64,000 nt of DNA from Oleomonas cavernae (GTDB lineage: Bacteria; Pseudomonadota; Alphaproteobacteria; Zavarziniales; Zavarziniaceae): the NCBI RefSeq assembly GCF_003590945.1, contig NZ_QYUK01000011.1:1454001-1518000 (forward strand). Reading direction: 5' to 3'. The position numbers and the translations under genes are program-made. Of the stretch, positions 26,904 through 35,602 are shown piece by piece. A model generated the notes under the pieces. That model searched no databases, was not told where the DNA came from, and saw only the letters and a program-made list of their open reading frames with translations. Positions within the stretch are counted from its first letter, which is position 1. The number at the start of each line of letters is the position of its first letter.

Positions 26904-27197
26904 TTATTTCTGCCCTTCTTTTGGCCAATTTTTTCCGCCCATCATTAAAAGAACGAAAATTGCAGCCCCCAAAACAATGTCGGCGTAAAGAAGTAGTGTC
27001 AGCGTGTGACCATCTTCCACTGTTATGTAGACCGTAACCTGCTTGACAGAAAACGCAACTATCCTTCCTGCGCCAGGGTCAGGCTGTTGCGGATAGTGAA
27101 AAAAGACATTCAGCAAATGCGTGTGATAGAGCCAGGTACTCACCGCCACGGTTGTCACCACGCGTAAGAGAATTGCTATAATTCTTTTACGCAACAT
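26904..27197 (-). CDS. Two-helix membrane protein, unknown
   Basis: The 97-residue product is of visibly lower GC than its neighbours, consistent with recent arrival. Two hydrophobic segments are seen: about 6-24 (IIAILLRVVTTVAVSTWLY) and 68-86 (LLLYADIVLGAAIFVLLMM), with a polar loop between. The C-terminus is Lys-rich (GGKNWPKEGQK). No good ribosome site precedes the ATG, and I recognise no family. It lies between the PIN module and dnaE and converges on the PIN gene. Confidence 0.5.
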   Translation of the reverse strand: MLRKRIIAILLRVVTTVAVSTWLYHTHLLNVFFHYPQQPDPGAGRIVAFSVKQVTVYITVEDGHTLTLLLYADIVLGAAIFVLLMMGGKNWPKEGQK

Positions 27198-27215
27198 CTA
27201 AGGCACCTCGCTGGT

Positions 27216-27247
27216 GGAACTCGGGGGACACGGAACTCGGGGGACAC
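27216..27247. repeat. Tandem 16-bp repeat next to the dnaE end
   Basis: GGAACTCGGGGGACAC occurs twice head to tail (27216-27231 and 27232-27247), followed by the partial copy TGAACTCAGG (27253-27262). It lies in the 91-bp gap between the islet and the dnaE stop. Similar GTGTCCCC-type sequences are often found near REP-associated transposases, but no transposase is present here. Confidence 0.7.
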
Positions 27248-27288
27248 AATACTGAACTCAGGACGCCAGCCGCCCCCCGCCTCGCCCC

Positions 27289-30200
27289 TCACAACTCCGT
27301 CACACTCGCCACGCCCACCGTCGCCTTGAAATTCTGCAACACGGTGGGGCTGACCGCAAACCGCTCGGGCAGTTCGAACTCCAATTCCCTGCCCTCCTCC
27401 TCGAAGTCCAGCACCACCGCGACCCGGCCCTTGCCCTTCGGCGTCTTGGCCAGGACGCTCTTGAGGCCGTCGATCGCCTTGGGATCGCTCAAGTAGACGC
27501 GCAGGCCGGCGGCGCTGTTGGCGACGACCTGGTCGAGGGATTGGATCGCCAAGGTGGTCAGGCGGACCATGTCGTTGTCGATATAGCCGTCGACATCGAC
27601 CAGCACCGCGGTGCCGGGCTCCAGCAGGGGCCGGGTCATGACCAGCACCTCAGAGAACACAGTGAGTTCCACCACGCCGGTCTGGTCGGTCAGTTTCAGG
27701 AAGGCGAAGCGGTTGCCGCTCTTGGCGACCTTTTCCTGGCGCGAGAGGACGATGCCGGCCAGGCGCAGCTTGGTGCCCGTGGGCCGGCGCCGTTCCGTCT
27801 GGTCGACCTTGGTCTGGCCGCCGGCGATGCGCCGTTCCACCTGGATCAGCTTGGTCACGCCTAAGCGATCCAGTGACTTGCCATAGCCGTCCATGGGATG
27901 GGCCGAGAGGTAGAAGCCGATGGCGTCGAACTCGTGGGCGGACTGGTCCATGGCCGTCCAGGGCGGCACCTCGGGCAGGGCCAGGGTATCGGCCGGCGCC
28001 GCGGCCCCGCCGCCCCCGCCGAACAGGCTTTCCTGCTGGCTGGCGCGGTCGCGGGTGGCGACGTCGGCATGGCGCACGATCGATTCGGCGCCTTGGAGAA
28101 CCTTGGCCCGATTACGCTCCAACTGGTCGAAGGCGCCGGCCTTGGCCAGGTTCTCGATCTGCCGGCGGTTCAGCCACTTGGGGTCCAGCCGGCCGGCGAA
28201 ATCCGCCATGGTCTTGAACGGGCCCGCGGCCTCGCGCTCGGCCAGGACCTTCTCGATCGCGTCGCGGCCGATGATCTTGATCGCGGCCAGGGCATAGCGC
28301 ACACAGCCCTTGCCGTCCTTGTCCTCGACCGCGAAATCGGCGTCGGAGCGGTTGATGTCGGGCTGAAGCAGGGGGATCTGCATCCGCCCCAGTTCCTGGC
28401 GGAAGACGTTCAGCTTGTCGGTGTTGGCCATGTCGAGGGTCATCGACGCGGCCAGGAATTCCACGGGGAAATTGGCCTTGAGATAGGCCGTGTGATAGGC
28501 GACCAGGGCATAGGCGACCGCGTGGCTCTTGTTGAAGCCGTAGCCGGCGAACTTGTTGACGAGGTCGAAGATCTCGTCGGCCTTCTTGGGCGCAACGCCG
28601 CGCGCCTGCGCCCCTTCCACGAAGCGGACGCGCTGCTGGTCCATCTCCTCCTTGATCTTCTTGCCCATGGCCCGGCGCAGCAGGTCGGCCTCGCCCAGAC
28701 TGTAACCGGCCAGGATCTGGGCGATCTGCATCACCTGTTCCTGGTAGATGATGACGCCGTAGGTCTCCTTCAGCACGCCTTCCAGGGTGGGGTGCAGATA
28801 GTCGGGCTTCTCCTGCCCGTGCTTGCAGGCGATGTACTTGGGGATGTTGTCCATCGGGCCGGGGCGGTACAGCGCCACCATGGCCACGATGTCTTCGAAA
28901 CAGTCGGGTTTCAGCTTTTTGAGCGCATCGCGCATGCCCGACGATTCAAGCTGGAACACGCCGACCGTCTCGCCCCTGGCCATCATCTCGTAACTGGGCA
29001 CATCTTCGAGCGCCAGGGCCGAAAGGTCGATCTCGATGCCCCGCTTGGCGATCAGCTTCACCGCCAGGTCCAGCACGGTCAGCGTCTTCAGCCCCAAGAA
29101 ATCGAACTTCACCAGCCCCGCCGGCTCCACCCACTTCATGTTGTACTGGGTCACCAGCATCGAGGAGCGCGGATCGCGGTAGAGCGGGATCAGCTCGACC
29201 AGCGGCCGGTCGCCGATCACCACGCCGGCGGCATGGGTCGAGGCGTGACGGTAGAGGCCTTCGAGCTTCAGCGCGATGTCGATCAGGCGCTTCACCGTCT
29301 CGTCCTCGCGCCGCGCCTCTTGCAGGCGCGGCTCCATCTCGATGGCCTGTTCCAGGGTCACCGGGTTGGCCGGGTTGTTGGGCACCATCTTGGCCAGCTT
29401 GTCGACCTGGCCCAGCGGCATTTCCAGCACGCGGCCGACGTCGCGCATCACCGCGCGGGCCTGCAGCTTGCCGAAGGTGATGATCTGGGCCACCCGCTCG
29501 GCCCCGTATTTGTCGACCACGTAGTGGATCACGCGGTCGCGCTTGTCCTGGCAGAAGTCGATGTCGAAGTCGGGCATCGACACGCGCTCAGGATTCAGGA
29601 AGCGTTCGAACAGCAGGCCGAAGCGCAGGGGATCCAGGTCGGTGATCTGCAAGGCCCAGGCAACGACCGAGCCGGCGCCCGAACCGCGGCCCGGCCCCAC
29701 GGGGATGTCGTGGCGCTTGGCCCATTGGATGAAGTCGGCAACGATCAGGAAGTAGCCGGGAAACTTCATCTTCACGATGACGTTGAGCTCGAACTCCAGG
29801 CGTTCCCAATAGGGTAGCGCGATTTTCTCGCGCGTCGCCTCATCAGCGTCCTTGGGCAACACATGCCGTTTCAGGCGCATCTCCAGGCCTTGCTTGGCCA
29901 TGCGCCGCAGTTCCGTCTCCTCGTCATGGCCGTTGGCACTGGGGAACGGCGGCAGGATCGGCGCGCGGGTGCGGGCGCGCACGGCGCAGCGCCTGGCGAT
30001 CACCAGGGTGTTGTCCAGCGCCTCGGGCAGGTCGGCGAACAGGGCGCGCATCTCGTCGGCCGAGCGGAAGCGGTGCTCGGGCGTCAGGTGCCGGCGCTCC
30101 TCGTTGCCCACGGTGGAACCCTCGGCGATGCACAGCAGGGCGTCGTGGGCGGGATAGGTCGCCTCGTCGGCGAAATAGCAGTCGTTGGTCGCGACCAGGG

Positions 30201-30800
30201 GGATGCCGCGGGCATAGGCGAGATCGATCAGCGGCCCCTCGGTCGCCTCCTCCTCGTCCAGGCCGTGGCGCTGCAGCTCGATATAGAGGCGGCCGGGGAA
30301 CATGGCCTCGAAGCGGGCCAGCAGGTCGCGGGCAACCTCGCCCTGGCCCTCGTAGAGCATGCGGCCGATGGGCCCTTGGCCCCGCCGGTCAGGCAGATCA
30401 GGCCCTGCGCACGCTCGGCCAGGCGATCGAGGGTCACTTCCGGCGGGCGGCCGGGCTCGGCATCGATGAAGGCGTCGCTCGACAGCGCCATCATGTTGGC
30501 CCAGCCCCGGGCATCCTGGGCCAGCAGCACGATCGGGTCCGGGTCGGGCCGGCGGCCCTGGCGCTCGCTGGCGCCGGGCGGGGCGATCGACAGTTGCAAG
30601 CCCATGATCGGCTGCAGCCCCGCTTTCACCGCGCCCTCGGCGAATTCGACCGCGCCGAACAGGTTGTTGGTATCGGTGACCGCGATCGCCGGCATCCTGG
30701 CCTTGGCGGCATAGTCGATCAGCTTCTTGACCGGAATCGCCCCTTCCGACAGCGAATAGGCGGTGTGAACGTGCAGGTGCACGAAACCGGCATGGGGCAT
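27289..30800 (-). CDS. dnaE: DNA polymerase III alpha subunit (one-base frameshift)
   Basis: The replicative polymerase. The order is a PHP domain (MPHAGFVHLHVHTAYSLSEG, about 1-270), the polymerase core with IPVGPGRGSGAGSVVAWAL and MPDFDIDFCQDKRDRVIHYV (catalytic Asp residues), a helix-hairpin-helix part, and the OB-fold (LRLAGIVLSRQEKVAKSGNR). The ATG is at 30800. The frame breaks in the PHP domain; one added base in the G3 run at 30370-30372 gives AKGPIGRMLYEGQGEVA and one frame of about 1,170 residues. It lies downstream of lolD, with a palindromic repeat between. Its last 70 bp have a diverged copy at 26041-26110. Confidence 0.95.
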
Positions 30801-30824
30801 GGGTCAAGACCTTGCTCTGGAACT

Positions 30825-30902
30825 GTCATTCCGGCGAAGGCCGGAATCCATCGTCGACCAGTGCGCGGCGGATAAATGGATTCCGGCCTTCGCCGGAATG
30901 AC
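30825..30902. repeat. Dispersed palindromic intergenic repeat, copy 2
   Basis: A perfect 27-bp inverted repeat: the left arm at 30825-30851 begins GTCATTCCGGCGAAGG, and the right arm at 30876-30902 is its exact reverse complement. Each arm also folds on itself (ATTCCGGC, GAAG, GCCGGAAT). It fills the lolD-dnaE gap and shares its layout with the copies at 1247-1403 and 35471-35565. Confidence 0.85.
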
Positions 30903-30936
30903 GACAAAGAGATAGTGAGCGAGTCGGCGGCCGAGG

Positions 30937-31617
30937 TTAAGCGGGAACCAATCGGCCCTCGTGCAGGGCGACCGTCCGGTCCATGCGCGCGGCGAGGGCC
31001 GGGTTATGGGTCGCAATCATCGCCGACAGGCCGAAGTCGCGCACCAGGCGCAGCAACTCGTCGAACACCAGGGCCGCCGTGCGCTCGTCGAGATTGCCGG
31101 TCGGCTCATCCGCCAGCAGCACCTTGGGCCTGTTGGCCAGGGCGCGGACGATCGCGACACGCTGCTGCTCGCCGCCCGACAGCTTGGGCGGTCGATGGCT
31201 GGCCCGTTCGCCCAAGCCGACCTGGGCCAGCAGGGTCAGTGCCCGCTCGTGCGCCGCCGCCTTGGGCACGCCCGCCACCATCTGCGGCAGCATGACATTC
31301 TCGGCCGCGCTGAATTCCGGCAGCAGGTGATGCGACTGGTAGACGAAGCCCAGATGCTCGCGGCGCAGGCGGGTGCGCACGCTGTCCGACAGGTCGCCGG
31401 CGGATTGCCCGCCGATCAGCACGCGCCCCTTGGTGGGTTTCTCCAGCAGGCCGGCGATGTGCAGCAGTGTGGATTTGCCGGTGCCGGACGGGCCGACCAG
31501 CGCGACGATCTCGCCGGGATGGATCTCGAAATCCACCCCGCGCAATACGTCCAGCTTCGCCGCGCCCTGGATGAAGGTCCGGGTAATCCCGTCGAGCTTC
31601 AGGCTGGCCTCACTCAT
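30937..31617 (-). CDS. lolD: Lipoprotein export ABC transporter ATPase LolD
   Basis: The ATPase that powers release of lipoproteins from the inner membrane to the carrier LolA. It has 226 residues with a complete ABC set: Walker [10 protein letters not shown] (about 43-51), Q-loop [20 protein letters not shown], signature [15 protein letters not shown], Walker [14 protein letters not shown] and the H-loop MIATHNPAL. It overlaps the permease gene upstream by 8 bp, so the two are made together. Confidence 0.95.
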   Translation of the reverse strand: MSEASLKLDGITRTFIQGAAKLDVLRGVDFEIHPGEIVALVGPSGTGKSTLLHIAGLLEKPTKGRVLIGGQSAGDLSDSVRTRLRREHLGFVYQSHHLLPEFSAAENVMLPQMVAGVPKAAAHERALTLLAQVGLGERASHRPPKLSGGEQQRVAIVRALANRPKVLLADEPTGNLDERTAALVFDELLRLVRDFGLSAMIATHNPALAARMDRTVALHEGRLVPA

Positions 31618-32860
31618 GGCGCAGCGCCTCCACCGGGTCGAGCCGAGCCGCCCGCCAGGAGGGATAGAGCGTGGCGAGGAACGACATGATCAGCCCGACC
31701 ACGACAACCGTCGCGGTTTCGCCCACTTCCATCTTCGCCGGGATCTTGGAGAGGAAATAGATCTCGTCAGGAAACAGGCGCGCGCCTGTCAGGTTCTGCA
31801 GCAATTGGCGGATCGATTCGATGTTGTCGCAGAAGACGACACCCAGGAGGAAGCCGCCCAGCACGCCGATGACGCCGATCGACGCGCCCGCGATCATGAA
31901 CACCCGCATGATCGAGCCGCGGCTGGCGCCCATGGTGCGCAGAATGGCGATGCCCCTGCCCTTGTCCTTCACCAGCATGATCAGCGACGAAATGATGTTG
32001 AGGGACGCGACCAGCATGATCAGGGTCAGGATGATGAACATCACGTTGCGCTCGACCGCCAGGGCCCCGAAGAAGGTAGAATTTGTTACCTGCCAGGTTA
32101 CTGAGCGCAGCGGCTTGCCGGCGTCGGCCATCTGGGTCAACTGGCGGGCCACGAGCGGCGCGCTATCAGGATCGCGCAGCATCACCTCGATGGCGCTGAC
32201 CCCCTCGCCCGTGCGGAAGAAGGCGCGGGCCGCATCGATCGGCATGAAAATGAAGGTCGAGTCATATTCCGCCATGCCTAGGCTGAACAGGGCCGCGACG
32301 CGGTAGGCCTTCAGGCGCGGCGTGGTGCCGACCACGGTGGCCGTGCCGGTCGGCGACAGGATGGTGACGCTGTCGCCGACCGCGACGCCCAGGCGTTCGG
32401 CCATGCGGTTGCCGATCATGACGACATCGTCACCAACCAATGCGTCGAGCGAACCGCCGGTGATATTCTTGGCGACCAGGGGCATCCGCGCCAGATCCTC
32501 GCGCGACAGGCCCCGTACCAGTCCGCCGCCGGCCTGGCCCCGAAACGTGACCATCACCTGCGCCTCGACCATGGGCATGGCCGTGACCACATCGGAAACG
32601 GTCTCGAACTTGCGGGCCAGCGCCACGTAATCCTGAACCGGTCCGAACTGCGCCTGGACTATCACATGGCCGTTGACGCCCAGGATCCGCTCCATCAGGT
32701 CGGCGCGGAAACCGTTCATCACCGCCATCACGATGATCAGCGCGGCGATGCCGATGGTAATGCCCAGCAGCGTCAGCCAGGCGATGACGGAAATCGAGCC
32801 TTCCTCTCGCCTTGCGCGCAGGTAACGCCCGGCAAGCATCAGTTCAAAGCGGCCAAACAT
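31610..32860 (-). CDS. lolC: Lipoprotein-releasing ABC permease (LolC/LolE type)
   Basis: The membrane part of the Lol exporter; 416 residues, four helices: one near 22-50 ([20 protein letters not shown]) and three in the C-terminal part ([20 protein letters not shown] near 275, then about 320 and 380), with a large periplasmic domain between. [20 protein letters not shown] is the coupling loop that contacts LolD. Only one permease gene is present, as is common in alphaproteobacteria, so the complex is probably a homodimer with LolD. Confidence 0.93.
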   Translation of the reverse strand: MFGRFELMLAGRYLRARREEGSISVIAWLTLLGITIGIAALIIVMAVMNGFRADLMERILGVNGHVIVQAQFGPVQDYVALARKFETVSDVVTAMPMVEAQVMVTFRGQAGGGLVRGLSREDLARMPLVAKNITGGSLDALVGDDVVMIGNRMAERLGVAVGDSVTILSPTGTATVVGTTPRLKAYRVAALFSLGMAEYDSTFIFMPIDAARAFFRTGEGVSAIEVMLRDPDSAPLVARQLTQMADAGKPLRSVTWQVTNSTFFGALAVERNVMFIILTLIMLVASLNIISSLIMLVKDKGRGIAILRTMGASRGSIMRVFMIAGASIGVIGVLGGFLLGVVFCDNIESIRQLLQNLTGARLFPDEIYFLSKIPAKMEVGETATVVVVGLIMSFLATLYPSWRAARLDPVEALRHE

Positions 32861-32877
32861 CCTTCTCTCCCAGCCGC

Positions 32878-34200
32878 TCAGGCGGCGGTCAGGGTCGCGA
32901 CGACGGCGTCGAGGGCCAGTTCGCTGCGCTCGCCGGTCTTGCGGTTCTTCAGCTCGACGATGCCCTTGGCGAGGCCGCGCGGCCCGACATGCACCTGCCA
33001 GGGCAGTCCGATCAGATCCATGGTGGCGAACTTCGATCCGGCCCGTTCATCAGTATCGTCATAGAGCACATCGATTCCGGCGGATTCGAGGCCGGCATAG
33101 ATTTTCTCGCAGGCGGCGTCGACCGCGGCATCGCCCGCCTTCAGGTTGACGATGCCGACCTTGAACGGTGCCACGCTGGCCGGCCAGATGATGCCGGCGT
33201 CGTCATGGCTGGCCTCGATGATGGCGCCCACCAGGCGCGACACGCCGATGCCGTAGGAACCCATTTCCAGCTCGATGGTCTCGCCGTTGGGGCCTGTCAC
33301 CACGGCGCCCATGGGCTTGGAATACTTGGTACCGAAATAGAAGATGTGGCCGACCTCGATGCCGCGCGCCGACAGGCGCTTGTCGGCCGGCACTTCCGCC
33401 TCGAAACGGGCGGCGTCGTGCTTCTCGTCGGTCGCGGCGTAAAGCCCGGTCCAGCGCTCGATCAGGGGCTTCAAATCGCCCTCGAAGTCGATCGTCTCGC
33501 CCAGGATATCCTGGTCGATCAGGTCGCCGTGGCAGAACACGGCGCTTTCGCCGGTCTCAGCCAGGATGATGAACTCGTGGGACAGATCGCCGCCGATCGG
33601 GCCGGTATCGGCCGCCATGGGGATCGCCTTCAGGCCCAACCGCGCATAGGTGCGCAGATAGGCGACGAACATCTTCTCATAGGCGCGGCGCGCCGCGTCC
33701 TTGTCGATGTCGAAGGAATAGGCATCCTTCATCAGGAATTCGCGGCCACGCATCACGCCGAAGCGCGGGCGCACCTCGTCGCGGAATTTCCACTGGATGT
33801 GATAGAGGTTCCGCGGCAGGTCGCGGTAGGACTTGATGCTGTCGCGCACGATCGCGGTGATCAATTCCTCGTTGGTGGGCCCGAACAGCATGTCGCGCTC
33901 GTGGCGGTCGGTGATGCGCAGCATCTCCTTGCCGTAAGCCTCGTAGCGGCCGGACTCGCGCCACAGGTCGGCCGACTGGATCGTCGGCATCAATAGTTCG
34001 ATGGCGCCCGCACCATCCTGCTCCTCACGCACGATGCGCTCGATGTTGCGCAGGACCTTCAGGCCCAGCGGCAGCCAGGAATAGATGCCGGCAGCCGACT
34101 GGCGCACCAGGCCGGCGCGCAGCATCAGGCGGTGCGAGACGATCTGCGCTTCGGCCGGGTTCTCACGCAGAATGGGCAGGAAATAACGGGACAGGCGCAT
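32878..34200 (-). CDS. proS: Prolyl-tRNA synthetase, short alphaproteobacterial type
   Basis: A class II synthetase of 440 residues, lacking the large editing insertion found in E. coli ProRS; this short form is typical of alphaproteobacteria and mitochondria. Class II motifs appear in order: motif 1 around [21 protein letters not shown], motif 2 [25 protein letters not shown] (given in two parts, [14 protein letters not shown] and REFLMKDAY), and motif 3 [13 protein letters not shown]. The anticodon-binding domain follows from about 345. The ATG at 34200 ([13 protein letters not shown]) is the family start; the open frame upstream is not coding. Confidence 0.94.
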   Translation of the reverse strand: MRLSRYFLPILRENPAEAQIVSHRLMLRAGLVRQSAAGIYSWLPLGLKVLRNIERIVREEQDGAGAIELLMPTIQSADLWRESGRYEAYGKEMLRITDRHERDMLFGPTNEELITAIVRDSIKSYRDLPRNLYHIQWKFRDEVRPRFGVMRGREFLMKDAYSFDIDKDAARRAYEKMFVAYLRTYARLGLKAIPMAADTGPIGGDLSHEFIILAETGESAVFCHGDLIDQDILGETIDFEGDLKPLIERWTGLYAATDEKHDAARFEAEVPADKRLSARGIEVGHIFYFGTKYSKPMGAVVTGPNGETIELEMGSYGIGVSRLVGAIIEASHDDAGIIWPASVAPFKVGIVNLKAGDAAVDAACEKIYAGLESAGIDVLYDDTDERAGSKFATMDLIGLPWQVHVGPRGLAKGIVELKNRKTGERSELALDAVVATLTAA

Positions 34201-34365
34201 GGGGGCTTCTCTTTGGACAGGCGGCGAAGGTAGGGAAATCGGGGCGGGCACGCAACGCCCGTGCCGCACCATCGGCAGGCTTTTCTGGACCCCATGCCAA
34301 GTCTGCCGCCCGCGACGCGACCTTTCGCCTCGTTCGACTTTGGTCTAAGATCAAGCCGCCTTTTG

Positions 34366-34381
34366 CATGCTCAAAAGCATG
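34366..34381. repeat. Short palindrome with two exclusive pairings
   Basis: CATGCT-CAAA-AGCATG (34366-34381) overlaps a second possible stem, CTTTTG (34360-34365) with CAAAAG (34372-34377). It lies in the 587-bp gap between proS and the small secreted-protein gene. It could be an operator or part of a leader; there is no further evidence. Confidence 0.4.
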
Positions 34382-34494
34382 AGTTTCTGCGCTCTTGAGC
34401 CTGTTTAACGGGCATGCTGCACGAAATCATGGCAATCATGTGGAAAATGCGTGACTCCCATGCGCGACTTGAGTAGCATCCATCGCGCAAAGGA

Positions 34495-34625
34495 GAGCCG
34501 GTTGGCTCACCCAAGTTTAGGGAGGAAGCGTCACCAGGAAATCAAGGCCGTAAAATAACGGTCAATGGTGATGTCAAATGGTGCAGAGTTGTGCGCAAGG
34601 CCCTTCGGGGCCTTGTGTCGTTTCG
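34495..34625 (+). ncRNA. Candidate structured small RNA ending in a terminator
   Basis: The 587-bp gap 34201-34787 has no convincing ORF, but a stretch of it folds in the plus direction. Hairpin GAGCC-GGTT-GGCTC is at 34495-34508. A stem GTCACC (34530-34535) / GGTGAT (34567-34572) encloses hairpin GGCCGT-AAAATA-ACGGTC (34546-34563). The terminator-like stem CAAGGCCC-TTCG-GGGCCTTG (34596-34615) is followed by TGTCGTTTCG. Together they look like a short structured RNA or a long 5-prime leader. It lacks hallmark bases of tmRNA, RNase P RNA and SRP RNA. No promoter was firmly placed. The gap also holds AGCATTAAGTGA (34669-34680) and AGCATTAAATGA (34769-34780), 100 bp apart. Confidence 0.45.
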
Positions 34626-34787
34626 GGCGGCTCAATTCTTGCCCAGCCGAAATCCAGCGTAAAAAAATAGCATTAAGTGAAAAGGCTCATAGCCTTCATT
34701 GCTGGCCCATGGCAAAGATTCCAGGTGCCTGAGAAGCACGGCCGCCGGCCGCAATAATGCGCCGCAGCAGCATTAAATGAGGGAAAT

Positions 34788-35120
34788 ATGCGCGCTAGCT
34801 TGTTGCTCCGCAGCAGCGTGACGATGGTTGCTTTGCTTTCCGCGGCACCCGCCTTCGCCGAAGATCTGGAATTCACGCTGAACAACGTGACCAGTTCCGA
34901 TCTGGTCGAATTCTACCTGTCACCCGTGGGCGTCAGCAATTGGGAGGAAAACCTGCTCAACGGCGCCTTCCTTCCTGCCGGCAACACCATCCAGGTTACC
35001 GTCGGCGACGGCCGCACCGTATGCACCTACGATGTGCTCTCGGTCTTCAAGGACGGCGACAAGGTCGAGGAGCGCGGCGTCGACCTATGCACCCTGGGCA
35101 GCTACACGCTGCACCAGTGA
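34788..35120 (+). CDS. Small secreted (periplasmic) protein, unknown function
   Basis: The 110-residue precursor has a clear Sec signal peptide (about 1-24: MRASLLLRSSVTMVALLSAA, cut after FA in AFAEDLEF). The mature part is a single small beta-rich domain: LNNVTSSDLVEFYLSPVG, SNWEENLLNG, LPAGNTIQVTVGDGRTVC and TYDVLSVFKDGDKVEE. Two Cys residues (in RTVCTYD and VDLCTLG) could form a disulfide. I recall similar secreted proteins of unknown role in other alphaproteobacteria. GAGGGA precedes the ATG. It faces DUF1467 on the other strand. Confidence 0.8.
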   Translation: MRASLLLRSSVTMVALLSAAPAFAEDLEFTLNNVTSSDLVEFYLSPVGVSNWEENLLNGAFLPAGNTIQVTVGDGRTVCTYDVLSVFKDGDKVEERGVDLCTLGSYTLHQ

Positions 35121-35165
35121 CCGGTATCGCGGCGGGTGAGGCCAAGCCCTCGCCCGCTTGCCGGC

Positions 35166-35426
35166 TCAGGGCTGCTGCATGAAGGCGCGGTAGCCGATCA
35201 GGTCGTAGTCCACGACCACCCAGAAGATCGCCAGCAGCACCAGGGTAATGCCCGTCGTGATCAGCGCCTTGCGCTTCAGGTTCGGGCGATAGGGGATGCC
35301 GTGCGGGCTGCCCGGCTCGCGCTCGACACCCGCTTCCTCATGGCTGCGCACGCCCCAGGGCAGGACCATGAAGAACACCAGCCACCAGACGATGGCAAAG
35401 AAGACGATGGCGCCGAGCGGAGTCAT
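35166..35426 (-). CDS. DUF1467 family membrane protein
   Basis: A small alphaproteobacterial membrane protein of 86 residues with two helices: about 5-24 (GAIVFFAIVWWLVFFMVLPW) and 55-75 (ALITTGITLVLLAIFWVVV), separated by a polar loop that carries the family-typical GVRSHEE and PGSPHGIPYRPNLKRKAL. It lies between rnj and proS, a position this family occupies in many alphaproteobacteria. The function is unknown. A palindromic repeat separates it from rnj. Confidence 0.88.
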   Translation of the reverse strand: MTPLGAIVFFAIVWWLVFFMVLPWGVRSHEEAGVEREPGSPHGIPYRPNLKRKALITTGITLVLLAIFWVVVDYDLIGYRAFMQQP

Positions 35427-35470
35427 GGGCAGAACCTAGATCAATTTTCCAAAAAGCTGAAACATCGATA

Positions 35471-35565
35471 CGTCATCCCCGCGAAGGCGGGGATCCACTG
35501 CTGTGACAGACCGGGTCTGCTCCAGTACGCCCCGGCGGTGGATCCCCGCCTTCGCGGGGATGACG
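35471..35565. repeat. Dispersed palindromic intergenic repeat, copy 3
   Basis: A perfect 28-bp inverted repeat: the left arm at 35471-35498 begins CGTCATCCCCGCGAAGG, and the right arm at 35538-35565 is its exact reverse complement. The arms are hairpins of their own. It lies between rnj and DUF1467. The core differs from copy 2 (CCCCGC against TTCCGGC), but each copy stays self-complementary. Confidence 0.85.
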
Positions 35566-35602
35566 CGCTTCCATCCAAAGGACGCACCCTGGTCCTGCAA
35601 TG

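Noticed and set aside
23377-27288. Prophage or integrative element
   Set aside because: No integrase, transposase, structural phage gene or tRNA attachment site is seen in the islet; only remnants hint at past mobility.
27898-29817. A 639-codon open frame antisense to dnaE
   Set aside because: Long antisense frames are common opposite high-GC genes; the true dnaE motifs are all on the minus strand.
34495-34625. tmRNA, RNase P RNA or SRP RNA in the proS-side gap
   Set aside because: The conserved hallmark stretches of these RNAs are absent, so it is left as an unnamed candidate.
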